Shown here: in pieces, positions 16,595-25,036 of the stretch
Layout: the number at the start of each line of letters is the position of its first letter
Numbering within the stretch: position 1 is the stretch's first letter
Origin: Candidatus Ruminimicrobiellum bubulum
GTDB lineage: Bacteria > Elusimicrobiota > Endomicrobiia > Endomicrobiales > Endomicrobiaceae
Assembly (NCBI GenBank): GCA_017651625.1
Contig: JAGCCP010000030.1
Span: forward strand, 62,001-126,000
DNA: 64,000 bases
Direction: 5' to 3'
Notes under the pieces: generated by a model
Database searches by the model: none
Seen by the model: only the letters and a program-made list of their open reading frames with translations
What the model was told of the DNA's origin: nothing
Position numbers and translations under genes: made by a program

Positions 16595-17026
16595 ATGTCA
16601 ACAATTGAAAAACTTAAAGAAGATTTAAAAACTTATATGAAAGCAAAAGATATGGTTAGTTTGAATACCGTTAGGGGAATTCTTAACGAAATAAATATAA
16701 GGGAAATGAAAAATATCAAGATAAATGAAGAAGAAGTTATAAAAGTTCTTAGAAGTGAAGCTAAAAAAAGAAAAGAATCTATTGAAACTTTTGAAAAAGC
16801 CGGTAGAGCCGATTTAACAGAGAAAGAATCTAAAGAACTTAAAATAATAGAAGGATATCTTCCTGCCGAAATGTCCGATGAAGAATTAACGGCTAAACTT
16901 AAAGAAGTTGTTTCTTCTTGCGAAGATAAAAGTTTTGGTGTTGTAATGAAAGCATCAATGGCAGCTCTTAAAGGTGCTGCAGACGGTAAAAGAATATCGG
17001 CAATTTTAAAACAAATTTTACAATAA
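16595..17026 (+). CDS. yqeY: GatB/YqeY domain protein
   Basis: The 143-residue protein matches the stand-alone YqeY family, related to the tRNA-binding tail domain of the GatB amidotransferase subunit. Typical blocks are LKEDLKTYMKAKDMVSLNTVRGILNEI, EVIKVLRSEAKKRKESIETFEKAGRADL, IIEGYLPAEMSDEEL and GVVMKASMAALKGAADGKRISAIL. It may act on charged tRNA, but the physiological role of free YqeY is not settled. It has an AAGGAG site upstream and a hairpin overlapping its stop. Confidence 0.94.
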   Translation: MSTIEKLKEDLKTYMKAKDMVSLNTVRGILNEINIREMKNIKINEEEVIKVLRSEAKKRKESIETFEKAGRADLTEKESKELKIIEGYLPAEMSDEELTAKLKEVVSSCEDKSFGVVMKASMAALKGAADGKRISAILKQILQ

Positions 17027-17187
17027 AATTGCATAGCAATTTTTAGGAAAGACAGTTTAAAGCTTACAGCTTATAGTTTAATGTGAGAATTTGTAAAACT
17101 AAATAATCTTTTCACTTTGTAAATTTTATCAAAAACTATGAGCCGTAAACCATAAACTATAAACAAAAAATCGTTTTACGATTTTTT
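17025..17187 (+). repeat. Structured intergenic element ahead of the NhaD-type transporter
   Basis: The gap opens with the perfect hairpin AAAATTGC-ATA-GCAATTTT (17025-17043). Two complementary arms follow: GCTTACAGCTTATAGTTTAA and, about 60 bases on, the imperfect complement AACTATGAGCCGTAAAC with an exact TAAACTATAA. The layout (TTGC/GCAA hairpin, arm, AT-rich centre, complementary arm) parallels the element at 54965-55112 although the arm words differ. Confidence 0.5.
17165..17187 (+). terminator. Terminator-like hairpin abutting the transporter ribosome site
   Basis: AAAAAATCG and CGATTTTTT form a perfect 9-bp stem with a 5-base loop. The AAAGGA ribosome site of the next gene begins at the very next base. 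It can work as a terminator or as a leader hairpin that affects ribosome access. Confidence 0.6.
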
Positions 17188-17199
17188 AAAGGAAATAAA

Positions 17200-18564
17200 A
17201 TGTTATTCGCACAGATTTTTGCAGTTATAATTTTTCTTGCAATGTTTACACTGATAATTACCGAAAAATTCGAAAGGCAGTGGGTTACACTTGTATGTGG
17301 CGGATTAACATTGATTTTGGTTTTTGCGATAGGTTTTGGGTTTAGCGAGAAATCTGTTACTGCAACAATTGAAACATTGAATATCAAAGATGTCTTTTCG
17401 TTAGGTTTTTGGTACACGAAAAATGCTCATTTAAGTTCTAAAGGAATAGATTGGGCAACAATATTTTTCATTGCCGGTATGATGGTAATGGTGGAAGGTA
17501 TGGCTAGAGTCGGCTTTTTCAGATGGTTATGTATGCGACTTGCAAAAGCCGTTAATTATAAAGTAATACCGGTTTTTATTGCTTTTATGTTGTTATCTGC
17601 CGTTCTTTCCATGTTTATAGATTCTATTACGGTAATTTTATTTTTGGCTGCCGTAACAGTTGAACTTTCATTCTTGTTGGATTTTAATCCTATATCTATG
17701 ATACTTGCAGAAATCTTCTGCGCTAATTTAGGCGGTTCTTCCACGATGTGCGGAGATCCTCCGAACATTATTATCGGTTCAAAACTAGGTTATACATTTA
17801 TGGACTTTTTATGTAATACCGGAATAATTGCATTAATAGGTTTGGTTTTTACTTTAGCATACTTTTATTTCGTTTGCAGAAAAGAATATTCTACGGCAGG
17901 ACAACATATTGACAGAAGAAAATTTCCAAGACCGGAATCTGCAATTACAGATAAGACGGGATTTGTTATAAGTTGTATGATTTTTGCTTGTGCGATTATA
18001 CTTTTAATAACTCATGCACAAACGCATTTAAGTGTTGCAACAATAGGTGTTTTTATTGCTTTTATTACACTTGTTACAAGCGGGAAACATCTAATGGAAA
18101 TTGTTAAGAGAGTCGATTACAAAACTCTACTTTTCTTTGTAGGTCTTTTTATTGTTGTGGGTGGTCTTGAACAAACTGGAATTCTTGAACTTATTGCACG
18201 ATTAATAGAAATGACTTCCGGCGGAAATCCTTATATCTTAATTGCAATCATTATTTGGGTAAGTGCTGTAGCATCGGCATTTATAGATAATATTCCTTTT
18301 GCTGCAACAATGATACCGGTAATACAATCTCTTACCGTAACAAGCGGTATTCCTTTAGCAACAATGAGTTGGGCTCTTTCTATAGGAACGGATATCGGAG
18401 GAAGTGCAACACCTATAGGTGCAAGTGCAAATGTTGTGGGGACATCCGTTTCCGCAAAATCCGGTCATCCTATCAGTTGGGCAAGATACTGCAAAGTTTC
18501 AGTTCCGGCAACTGTTATGGTAATACTTCTAAGTACGATATATATCTGGATTGTGTACCTATAA
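17200..18564 (+). CDS. NhaD/ArsB-type ion transporter
   Basis: The 454-residue polytopic protein belongs to the ion transporter superfamily that includes NhaD sodium/proton antiporters, ArsB and citrate carriers. It shows about 11-12 membrane segments. Recognisable blocks are WATIFFIAGMMVMVEGMARVGFFRWL, SMFIDSITVILFLAAVTVEL and GGSSTMCGDPPNIIIGSKLG, mirrored in the second half by SAFIDNIPFAATMIPVI and GTDIGGSATPIGASANVVG. The two inverted-repeat halves are typical. A monovalent cation antiport role is possible; the substrate is not decided by the sequence. It has an AAAGGA site. Confidence 0.88.
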   Translation: MLFAQIFAVIIFLAMFTLIITEKFERQWVTLVCGGLTLILVFAIGFGFSEKSVTATIETLNIKDVFSLGFWYTKNAHLSSKGIDWATIFFIAGMMVMVEGMARVGFFRWLCMRLAKAVNYKVIPVFIAFMLLSAVLSMFIDSITVILFLAAVTVELSFLLDFNPISMILAEIFCANLGGSSTMCGDPPNIIIGSKLGYTFMDFLCNTGIIALIGLVFTLAYFYFVCRKEYSTAGQHIDRRKFPRPESAITDKTGFVISCMIFACAIILLITHAQTHLSVATIGVFIAFITLVTSGKHLMEIVKRVDYKTLLFFVGLFIVVGGLEQTGILELIARLIEMTSGGNPYILIAIIIWVSAVASAFIDNIPFAATMIPVIQSLTVTSGIPLATMSWALSIGTDIGGSATPIGASANVVGTSVSAKSGHPISWARYCKVSVPATVMVILLSTIYIWIVYL

Positions 18565-18568
18565 TAAT

Positions 18569-20296
18569 TTATTCTTTCAATAAATAATCGGCAAGTTTTG
18601 TTTCAAGCTTACCGTTAAGGGTTTTGCTGACTTTTTGCAATTTTTGTGCGATTGTTTCCATTTGTTCGGTCCACACAAAATTTTTCTCAATATATTTTTG
18701 AGCTTGTTCAATATTTCCGTCTATTTGAATTCTTACAATCTCGTTAAGCATTTGTTTTGCTATCGGAACAACTTTATCTGTATTTACTAAAATTTTATTA
18801 TCTTCGGTTAATGTATAACCGCCGTTATCGAACATATATTTATTTTGCATAACGGTTCTTACTCTGTGAGCTTGAGATAATGTAGGTTTAGATTTAAGGA
18901 AATTATCCGTAATAAAAGTTACTATGATTTGTTTCCTTTGTTTTTGTGTGTACATTCCGAGTTCCGTTAATAAATCTACAAAAGCCAGTGATCCCATATC
19001 GGCTTTATTCTCTTCTATAATATTTAAATATTTACCGAGTCGTTCGTTTCCTTTTTTCGGACCTAACGAATGTAAATTTTCGTGACCTATTGTAAACCAA
19101 TGGTCTGCTTCGTCGAGATAATAATTATGTTGGCTTTTATCTAAAATTTCATCAAGCATTTTCTGTAATTTTTCTTTGTCGCTTATAAATCTTATTTGTC
19201 TGTGATAAACATTTCTTAATCCGCCACCGATTGTTAAAGATAGTTTATCCGAGTTAGGCAGGTTTTCCGCTAAAGTAATACCGCCTCTGTATGCACCGCA
19301 ATCACCGGAAGCATATACCATATCAACATCAACCATAGTTTGTTTAGTATCTTGTTCCGACGAAATATTTTGTTCGTATTCATTATTGTAAGGCATATTC
19401 TTTGCGAGTATAGGAAGAAAATTTTTTATTTTTAAAAGAGTTTTAGTTCCTTCCTTGTTAACTATTCCAACTCTTCCGCCTAAAAAATCTTTCGGTATGG
19501 GGGAAATATTGTTCTCTTTTAAGAGGTTTGCAAGTTCTTTGTTTTCGAAAATTGTTCCGGTCAGTTCATCTTCGTAATTTTCTCTTGTTATCGTAAATTC
19601 CAACGGTGTATCTTGTAATGTTGCCCATTGTTTATCTGCATAAGCATCAAGCATAGAATCGGCAGTTTGTAATGCTTTTGCCTGAAGTTTTAAATATTTA
19701 TTAAACTCTTCATTCGTTGAAACTTCACTTGCTTTTTCAAGTTCTTGAGCAATATAACAAAAATCTTGCTTAAAATAATCAATGTAATCTATTCCTTTTA
19801 ATTTCGCACCATCTCTTATAACTACAGATCTTTGAGTCAGAATGTTTTTAACATCATTAGTTTCACCGTCTTTTATCATTTTTTTAAGAATAGTATGAAA
19901 TTCTTCTTTAGTTAAATCTTCGGGATAAACACCTTTTCCGGGAGTTTCTTTTATACCTTTTGCAAGATTTATTATGTTAGACATAGAATCTATTGCATTA
20001 ATACCTTTTTGTGCATCAAAAAGAATTTTTGTAAGTTCGGCTTGTTTGTTACCTCGTTTTATCTCTTCTTCAAGAAAATTGTTAAAATCTAAATTATGTT
20101 TGCAGTCTAACTGCATATTTATTTTTTCTATAACAGCAGTAGCTTTAACAAGATGTTTTAGTGCTTGTTTATCACCGTCTTTTAGTGCAATATATTCGGG
20201 TGAGTCGGGAGTTAAGAACTTTTTTGTTGCCAAATATTCTTTGTTTGTTCTTTTTTCCAATTCTTCCATTGAAAGATTAAATTCAAATGTTTTCAT
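18569..20296 (-). CDS. M49-like (dipeptidyl-peptidase III family) zinc metallopeptidase
   Basis: The 575-residue protein has HENLH at residues 405-409 (FTIGHENLHSLGP) and EENKAD at 428-433. This pairing of an HExxH with a downstream EExxAD is the zinc site of DPP III-type M49 peptidases; the bacterial 'DPP III family' variants show HELSHGLGP and EEAKAD, closer than the classical HEXXGH. DPP III removes dipeptides from the N-terminus of oligopeptides. A further block is MVYASGDCGAYRGGITLAENLPN. No signal peptide is visible, so it is cytoplasmic. It is convergent with the transporter gene, 4 bases away. Confidence 0.82.
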   Translation of the reverse strand: MKTFEFNLSMEELEKRTNKEYLATKKFLTPDSPEYIALKDGDKQALKHLVKATAVIEKINMQLDCKHNLDFNNFLEEEIKRGNKQAELTKILFDAQKGINAIDSMSNIINLAKGIKETPGKGVYPEDLTKEEFHTILKKMIKDGETNDVKNILTQRSVVIRDGAKLKGIDYIDYFKQDFCYIAQELEKASEVSTNEEFNKYLKLQAKALQTADSMLDAYADKQWATLQDTPLEFTITRENYEDELTGTIFENKELANLLKENNISPIPKDFLGGRVGIVNKEGTKTLLKIKNFLPILAKNMPYNNEYEQNISSEQDTKQTMVDVDMVYASGDCGAYRGGITLAENLPNSDKLSLTIGGGLRNVYHRQIRFISDKEKLQKMLDEILDKSQHNYYLDEADHWFTIGHENLHSLGPKKGNERLGKYLNIIEENKADMGSLAFVDLLTELGMYTQKQRKQIIVTFITDNFLKSKPTLSQAHRVRTVMQNKYMFDNGGYTLTEDNKILVNTDKVVPIAKQMLNEIVRIQIDGNIEQAQKYIEKNFVWTEQMETIAQKLQKVSKTLNGKLETKLADYLLKE

Positions 20297-20334
20297 AATA
20301 TACAGATTTTAAATTAATAATAATAAAAAATCAA

Positions 20335-20363
20335 TTGATAGATAAATTAAAAATTGGTATACT
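20335..20363 (+). promoter_or_regulatory. Probable sigma-70 promoter of guaB
   Basis: TTGATA, a 17-base spacer and TATACT lie about 60 bases upstream of the guaB start. Each box matches the consensus at five of six positions. Confidence 0.6.
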
Positions 20364-20424
20364 TATCTATTATATTTTTAGATTAATATTAAATAATATA
20401 TGCAAGTTTCAAGGAGGCAGCAAA

Positions 20425-21933
20425 ATGGCATTTTATTTTGATGAACCGTCTCACACTTTTAATGAATATCTTTTAGTTCCGGGATATTCCGATGAAAATT
20501 GTATTCCCGACAATGTTAGTTTAAGAACTCCGCTTGTAAAATTCAATAAAAAGAAAAAAGAAAAACCGTCTTTAAGCATGAATATTCCTATGGTTTCTGC
20601 CGTTATGCAGGCTGTTTCCGACGACAAAATGGCTATCGCTCTTGCAAAAGAAGGCGGAATAAGTTTTATTTACGGAAGTCAAAGTATTGAAAATCAGGCA
20701 GCAATGATAGCAAGAGTTAAGTCATATAAAGCCGGTTTTGTAACATCCGACTCCAATGTTCGTCCCGATCAAACATTGGAAGAAGTTATTGCTTTAAGTA
20801 AAAAAACAGGACATTCCACTTGTGCCGTTACCGAAGACGGAACAGCTCACGGAAAACTTGTAGGAATAATAACTTCAAAAGATTTTAGAATTTCTCATTG
20901 TAAACCCGGTTCAAAAGTAGCTCAATATATGACACCTCTTTCGGAAATGGTAACAGGTCAGGAAGGAATTACACTTAATAAAGCAAATGATATAATTTGG
21001 GATAAGAAAATCAATCAGCTTCCTATTGTCGATAAAAAAGGAAATTTGGTTTCTTTAGTATTTAGAAAAGATTATGCAACACATGAATCTCATCCGTTGG
21101 AATTACTTGATTCCAATAGAAGATATATTGTCGGTGCGGGAATAAACACAAGAGATTATATGGATAGAGTTCCTGCATTACTTAAAGCGGGAGCAGATGT
21201 TTTTGTTTTGGATTCAAGTGAAGGATATTCATATTGGCAGGCAAAAGCTCTCAAAGATATACACGGAAAATTCGGTAATAAAGTTAAAGTCGGTGCAGGA
21301 AACGTAGTTGATGCAGACGGTTTTAATTTCCTCGCTAAAGCAGGTGCTGATTTTGTAAAGATAGGTATCGGTGGCGGTTCCATATGTATTACAAGAGAGC
21401 AAAAAGGTATAGGAAGAGGACAAGCAACAGCAACAATAGAAGTTGCAAAAGCAAGAGATGCATATTATAAAAAAACAGGTATATATATTCCTATTTGTTC
21501 CGACGGCGGTATCGTTCAAGATTATCATATAACATTAGCTTTAGCTATGGGATCCGATTTTGTAATGTTAGGCAGATATTTCGCAAGATTTGATGAAGCT
21601 CCTTCAAATAAACTTGTTGTTAACGGAAATTATGTTAAAGAATATTGGGGAGAAGGTTCCAACAGAGCAAGAAACTGGCAAAGATACGATTTAGGCGGCA
21701 AAAAATCTTTAAGTTTTGAAGAAGGTGTAGATTCTTATGTTCCTTATGCAGGGCATTTACACGATGGTGTATCTATTACACTCAGAAAAGTTACACATAC
21801 AATGTGTAATTGCGGAGCATTATCAATTCCTGAATTACAGAAAAAGGCAAAACTTACCTTGGTAAGCCAAACGACAATCAGTGAAGGTTCTGCACACGAT
21901 GTTATTGTGAAAAATACTTCAATGCAAAACTAA
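20425..21933 (+). CDS. guaB: IMP dehydrogenase, Tritrichomonas-type
   Basis: GuaB oxidises IMP to XMP, the committed step to GMP. The start at 20425 is set by AAGGAGG nine bases before it and by the family N-terminus; this gives 502 residues. The catalytic Cys321 lies in [15 protein letters not shown]; the CBS pair occupies roughly residues 100-220. The flap carries the Arg420-Tyr421 dyad in [16 protein letters not shown], and the C-terminus reads [12 protein letters not shown]...[13 protein letters not shown]...SAHDVIV. These blocks and the numbering closely match what I remember of the T. foetus enzyme (Cys319, Arg418-Tyr419, 503 residues). Confidence 0.96.
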   Translation: MAFYFDEPSHTFNEYLLVPGYSDENCIPDNVSLRTPLVKFNKKKKEKPSLSMNIPMVSAVMQAVSDDKMAIALAKEGGISFIYGSQSIENQAAMIARVKSYKAGFVTSDSNVRPDQTLEEVIALSKKTGHSTCAVTEDGTAHGKLVGIITSKDFRISHCKPGSKVAQYMTPLSEMVTGQEGITLNKANDIIWDKKINQLPIVDKKGNLVSLVFRKDYATHESHPLELLDSNRRYIVGAGINTRDYMDRVPALLKAGADVFVLDSSEGYSYWQAKALKDIHGKFGNKVKVGAGNVVDADGFNFLAKAGADFVKIGIGGGSICITREQKGIGRGQATATIEVAKARDAYYKKTGIYIPICSDGGIVQDYHITLALAMGSDFVMLGRYFARFDEAPSNKLVVNGNYVKEYWGEGSNRARNWQRYDLGGKKSLSFEEGVDSYVPYAGHLHDGVSITLRKVTHTMCNCGALSIPELQKKAKLTLVSQTTISEGSAHDVIVKNTSMQN

Positions 21934-21934
21934 A

Positions 21935-21990
21935 AAATTGCTGAAAGCAATTTGGAAGATTAGAAGATTGGAAGAATAGAAGATTAGACG
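21935..21990 (+). repeat. Dispersed intergenic element, copy A
   Basis: The hairpin AAATTGC-TGAAA-GCAATTT is followed directly by the word array GGAAGATTAGAAGATTGG then AAGAATAGAAGATTAGA. The array matches copies B, C and D nearly base for base. It sits just after the guaB stop, before the bidirectional terminator. Confidence 0.75.
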
Positions 21991-22020
21991 AAAAAAAGGA
22001 AAATAATTTTATAATAAAAA

Positions 22021-22052
22021 AACAGGAAGAAAAATTTTCTTCCTGTTTTTTG
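22021..22052. terminator. Bidirectional terminator between guaB and ddh
   Basis: AACAGGAAGAAAA and TTTTCTTCCTGTT form a perfect 13-bp stem around one base, with T-runs on the plus side and A-runs on the other, so both convergent genes can end here. Confidence 0.92.
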
Positions 22053-22070
22053 TTATCCTTAAATTATAAA

Positions 22071-23039
22071 TTATAGCATTGTTTTTCTTAGTTCTTCTGC
22101 GGATTTTGCGCTTAAATATGCGGGGGGAATATCAAATATCGTTCTTGCTCCTTTTTGTCCTTCTTTATTCAATTTATAAGCGGCTCTTGCAAAAGCTACA
22201 AGTACACTTGAAGTAAATTCAGGATTTGATTCAAGTTTTATATTATATTCGATTACGTGTTTAGTTGTTCCCGTTTGTCCCGTTCTTATAACACATCCGC
22301 CATGCGGAAGACCGGAATGATTCTTTTTCATTTCATCCATGCTGATAAAGTGAACAGTGGTATCATAATCGGAAAAATAGTTAGGCATTTCTTTTATTTC
22401 TTTTTCTATTCTGGCTTTGTCTGCTCCTTCTGCAGCTACAACGAAACATTCTCTTGTATGTTTTTGTCTTGTTGTAAGTGTAGGATTTTCTCCGTTTTTA
22501 ACGGCTTTAACAGCTGCTTCAACAGGAATTGTATATTGTCTTGCATCTAACACACCTTCAATTCTTCTTACTGCATCGGAATGACCTTGGCTAACACCTT
22601 TACCCCAGAAAGTATAATCTTTACCATTAGGTAAAATTGCATTTGCATACATTCTGTTTAAAGAAAAAAGTCCCGGATCCCAACCTACGGATATAATACC
22701 TATTTTGCCCGCATCTTTTGCTGCTTTATCCACATTTACAAAATGCTCGGGTATTCTGGCATGTGTATCAAAACTGTCTATAACATTAAACATTTTTACA
22801 TATTTCGGAGTTTGAACAGGTAAATCGGTAGCACTACCGCCACATAAAATTAAAACATCTATTTTATCTTTCCAGTTTTCAATTTCAGATACATTTACAA
22901 CTTTTGCATTTGATTTTACTTTTAAATCTTGAGGATTTCTTCTTGTAAATATTGCTACAAGTTCAACATCAGGATTTTGATTAACGGCATTTTCAACACC
23001 TCTACCCAAATTACCATAACCTACAATACCTAATTTCAT
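22071..23039 (-). CDS. ddh: meso-Diaminopimelate dehydrogenase
   Basis: Ddh makes meso-DAP from tetrahydrodipicolinate in one NADPH-dependent step for lysine and peptidoglycan. The 322-residue protein begins with the dinucleotide fold MKLGIVGYGNLGRGVENAV. It has substrate and cofactor blocks LILCGGSATDLPVQTPKYV, NVIDSFDTHARIPEHF, ISVGWDPGLFSLNRMY and GKGVSQGHSDAVRRIEGV, and ends with HTRECFVVA and LPHGGCVIRTG. An AGGAG site precedes the ATG. Upstream is a perfect consensus promoter and a terminator-like hairpin in the leader. Confidence 0.96.
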   Translation of the reverse strand: MKLGIVGYGNLGRGVENAVNQNPDVELVAIFTRRNPQDLKVKSNAKVVNVSEIENWKDKIDVLILCGGSATDLPVQTPKYVKMFNVIDSFDTHARIPEHFVNVDKAAKDAGKIGIISVGWDPGLFSLNRMYANAILPNGKDYTFWGKGVSQGHSDAVRRIEGVLDARQYTIPVEAAVKAVKNGENPTLTTRQKHTRECFVVAAEGADKARIEKEIKEMPNYFSDYDTTVHFISMDEMKKNHSGLPHGGCVIRTGQTGTTKHVIEYNIKLESNPEFTSSVLVAFARAAYKLNKEGQKGARTIFDIPPAYLSAKSAEELRKTML

Positions 23040-23072
23040 AACAGCTCCTTTTGTATATCAAATTGTTTTTGT

Positions 23073-23132
23073 AAAAAAAAAGACGCAAAAAAAAATAAAA
23101 TAAATTTATTTTAAATTTTTTTCAGCATCTTT
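23073..23132 (-). promoter_or_regulatory. Terminator-like hairpin in the ddh leader (possible attenuator)
   Basis: On the minus strand AAAGATGC pairs with GCGTCTTT (one G-U) across an A/T-rich, itself self-complementary loop containing AAAATAAATTTATTTT, and a run of U follows. It lies between the promoter at 23169-23197 and the ddh start. The promoter position argues against it being only the terminator of the upstream SDR gene. Confidence 0.55.
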
Positions 23133-23168
23133 GCTAAAAATTACATATTGTTAATAACATTTCCTACG

Positions 23169-23197
23169 ATTATACTCTTTTATATTTTTAGTGTCAA
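23169..23197 (-). promoter_or_regulatory. Perfect consensus sigma-70 promoter upstream of ddh
   Basis: On the minus strand the sequence reads TTGACA, exactly 17 bases, TATAAT. Just downstream, near the expected start site, is the palindrome TGTTATTAACA, a possible operator. Confidence 0.85.
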
Positions 23198-23213
23198 TAA
23201 TAGATAAAAAGGG

Positions 23214-23984
23214 TTATTTTATTCCTTGCATCATCAGCCATATTTTCATTACCAGTTTTTCGGGCAATATTTTTGCCAGGAATCTGCAACCGTTTACATA
23301 CAAACCGTAAACGGAAATGTCTTTATTATTATAAGCATCTTTTAACGCTTTTTTTGCAACGACATCGGTTGTAACCATATGAGAAAACTTCGTTGTTCCT
23401 TTTTTTGCATTAATGCAACCTCTATCATATAAATTCGTTTTTATCCATCCAGGACAAACCGCGGTTACGTTTATACCTTTTTCTTTTAGTTCTATGTTTA
23501 ATGCTCGAGAATAATTTTTTACAAAAGATTTTGTAGCACTATAAATATTTTGGTAAGGTACCGGTTGAAATGCGGCTTGCGATGCTATGTTTATTATGTG
23601 AGAGTTTTTCTTCATAAACGGAATGCATACTAAACCCATTGTAACGACTCCCGATACATTAAGATTAATCATATTCAAAGATTCATCTATTGAAATATCA
23701 TCATAAGAACAAAATTTTGCAAAACCTGCATTATTGATTAATAATTTAATATTTATATCTTCTTTTTCCAAATATTTACCGAAAGTTTTAATGTTGTTCA
23801 TATCGGATAAGTCTGTTGCATAAGGAATAATTTTGTCACCGTAATCATCTTTTAGTTTATTTAATTTATCCGAATTTCTGGAAATAACATAAATATTATC
23901 AATACTTTTATTATCGATTAAAAGTTTTACAAATTCTTTTCCGAGACCGCTGCTTGCACCTGTAACTATTGCTACATTTTTCAT
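23214..23984 (-). CDS. Short-chain dehydrogenase/reductase
   Basis: A classical SDR of 256 residues. The cofactor motif TGASSGLG is near residue 10, NNAG is at about 87-90, the catalytic Ser is in NIASQAAF, and YSATK holds the Tyr/Lys pair. PGWIKTNL follows, as in the DltE/YqjQ-like group. The natural substrate is unknown. The ATG at 23984 is chosen because the protein then begins MKNVAIVTGASSG; a TTG three codons upstream is possible. It is the last gene of the seven-gene minus run that begins at 32202. Confidence 0.88.
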   Translation of the reverse strand: MKNVAIVTGASSGLGKEFVKLLIDNKSIDNIYVISRNSDKLNKLKDDYGDKIIPYATDLSDMNNIKTFGKYLEKEDINIKLLINNAGFAKFCSYDDISIDESLNMINLNVSGVVTMGLVCIPFMKKNSHIINIASQAAFQPVPYQNIYSATKSFVKNYSRALNIELKEKGINVTAVCPGWIKTNLYDRGCINAKKGTTKFSHMVTTDVVAKKALKDAYNNKDISVYGLYVNGCRFLAKILPEKLVMKIWLMMQGIK

Positions 23985-24005
23985 AATCCACAAACCTTTA
24001 TTAAA

Positions 24006-25034
24006 TTATTTTGCTTTTTTTAATAATGAAGAACGTATTCTTCTAAAAATAAAAAATACAAACAATCCTTCTATAATTGCAACAAAAAGAAAGAAAAACG
24101 CTACGATATTATTTCCGCTATATTTATCCACATATTTAAAATCCGTTTTGTTTAAAACAGCTTCATTTATTTTGTCCGATAAATATTTACAGGCGTCGTT
24201 GTTATAGAAATAAACCGGAGTTTCAATTTTATCATTATTATAATTTGTGATTTCCAATACATATCTTTTAAATCTGTTTCCTTCTATTATTTTTATATCG
24301 GAAGATTTAACATCTCTTATCAACAAATCTTTTTCTTTGAAAAACGGTGGTATAAAAGAGTTTTTGTAAAATTGCACTACACTTGTTTCGTTTGTATTTT
24401 TAACTTCAAAACAAACTTTAAAAGAAGAGAAAAAATATAAAGCAATAAAACAAAAAATTAAGGCAGAACAATAAAGAGATATTTTTATTAAGAACAAAAT
24501 ATATTCAGCGGGATTTATATTTTGTCTTTGCTGATTTTGATTTATTGTTTCTTCCGAAGTATCCTGTTTTTGTATTTTCTTTTTCATAAAAAAGAAAAGG
24601 GGAATGGAAATAAATATCGTTGCAAAAATATACAGTATACCTAAAAAAATAAAATCTTCTCTCTTGGTTGTGTATTTAAAATCTGTTTTGCTTGAAATAG
24701 CTTTGTTTATTTTGTCGGTTATTTCTTTAGCTTCTGTTTTGTCTGTTTTTGCAAATTTGTCTTTTTCTCCGTTTTCGGCTTCAATGTATATTGTCGCGGA
24801 TTTTGAGTCGTTTTCCGAAATAACAAAAATGGCCCGGATTACATTTTTTATCGTTTTATCAATGTTATCGAAAGGAGGGAAATCGGATTTTTTATGAATT
24901 TGAATTATAAATTCGTCGTTTATATTCTTTGTTTCAATTTCAATGGGAAAAGTTCCCAGTAACAATAGATAAATTTCAAGGATAAGTAATAATGATATTG
25001 TGATTATAAATCTTAATTTAAATTTCTTTAACAT
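24006..25034 (-). CDS. Internally duplicated membrane protein of unknown function
   Basis: The 342-residue protein (start set by GAGGAA before the ATG) is made of two similar halves. Each has a membrane helix, then an extracytoplasmic segment of similar design, then another helix. The first half reads FPIEIETKNINDEFIIQIHKKS then DFPPFDNIDKTIKNV, ending ITDKINKAISSKTDFKYTTK; the second reads CFEVKNTNETSVVQFYKNS then FIPPFFKEKDLLIRDV, ending LSDKINEAVLNKTDFKYVDK. The duplication is clear by eye. The linker is Gln/Asn-rich. It starts 2 bases after the lipoprotein gene stops, so the two are probably coupled. No family recognised. Confidence 0.75.
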   Translation of the reverse strand: MLKKFKLRFIITISLLLILEIYLLLLGTFPIEIETKNINDEFIIQIHKKSDFPPFDNIDKTIKNVIRAIFVISENDSKSATIYIEAENGEKDKFAKTDKTEAKEITDKINKAISSKTDFKYTTKREDFIFLGILYIFATIFISIPLFFFMKKKIQKQDTSEETINQNQQRQNINPAEYILFLIKISLYCSALIFCFIALYFFSSFKVCFEVKNTNETSVVQFYKNSFIPPFFKEKDLLIRDVKSSDIKIIEGNRFKRYVLEITNYNNDKIETPVYFYNNDACKYLSDKINEAVLNKTDFKYVDKYSGNNIVAFFFLFVAIIEGLFVFFIFRRIRSSLLKKAK

Positions 25035-25036
25035 TT

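Noticed and set aside
23040-23168. Lysine riboswitch in the ddh leader
   Set aside because: The leader is only about 120 bases and has no multi-helix core; only a simple hairpin and U-run are visible.
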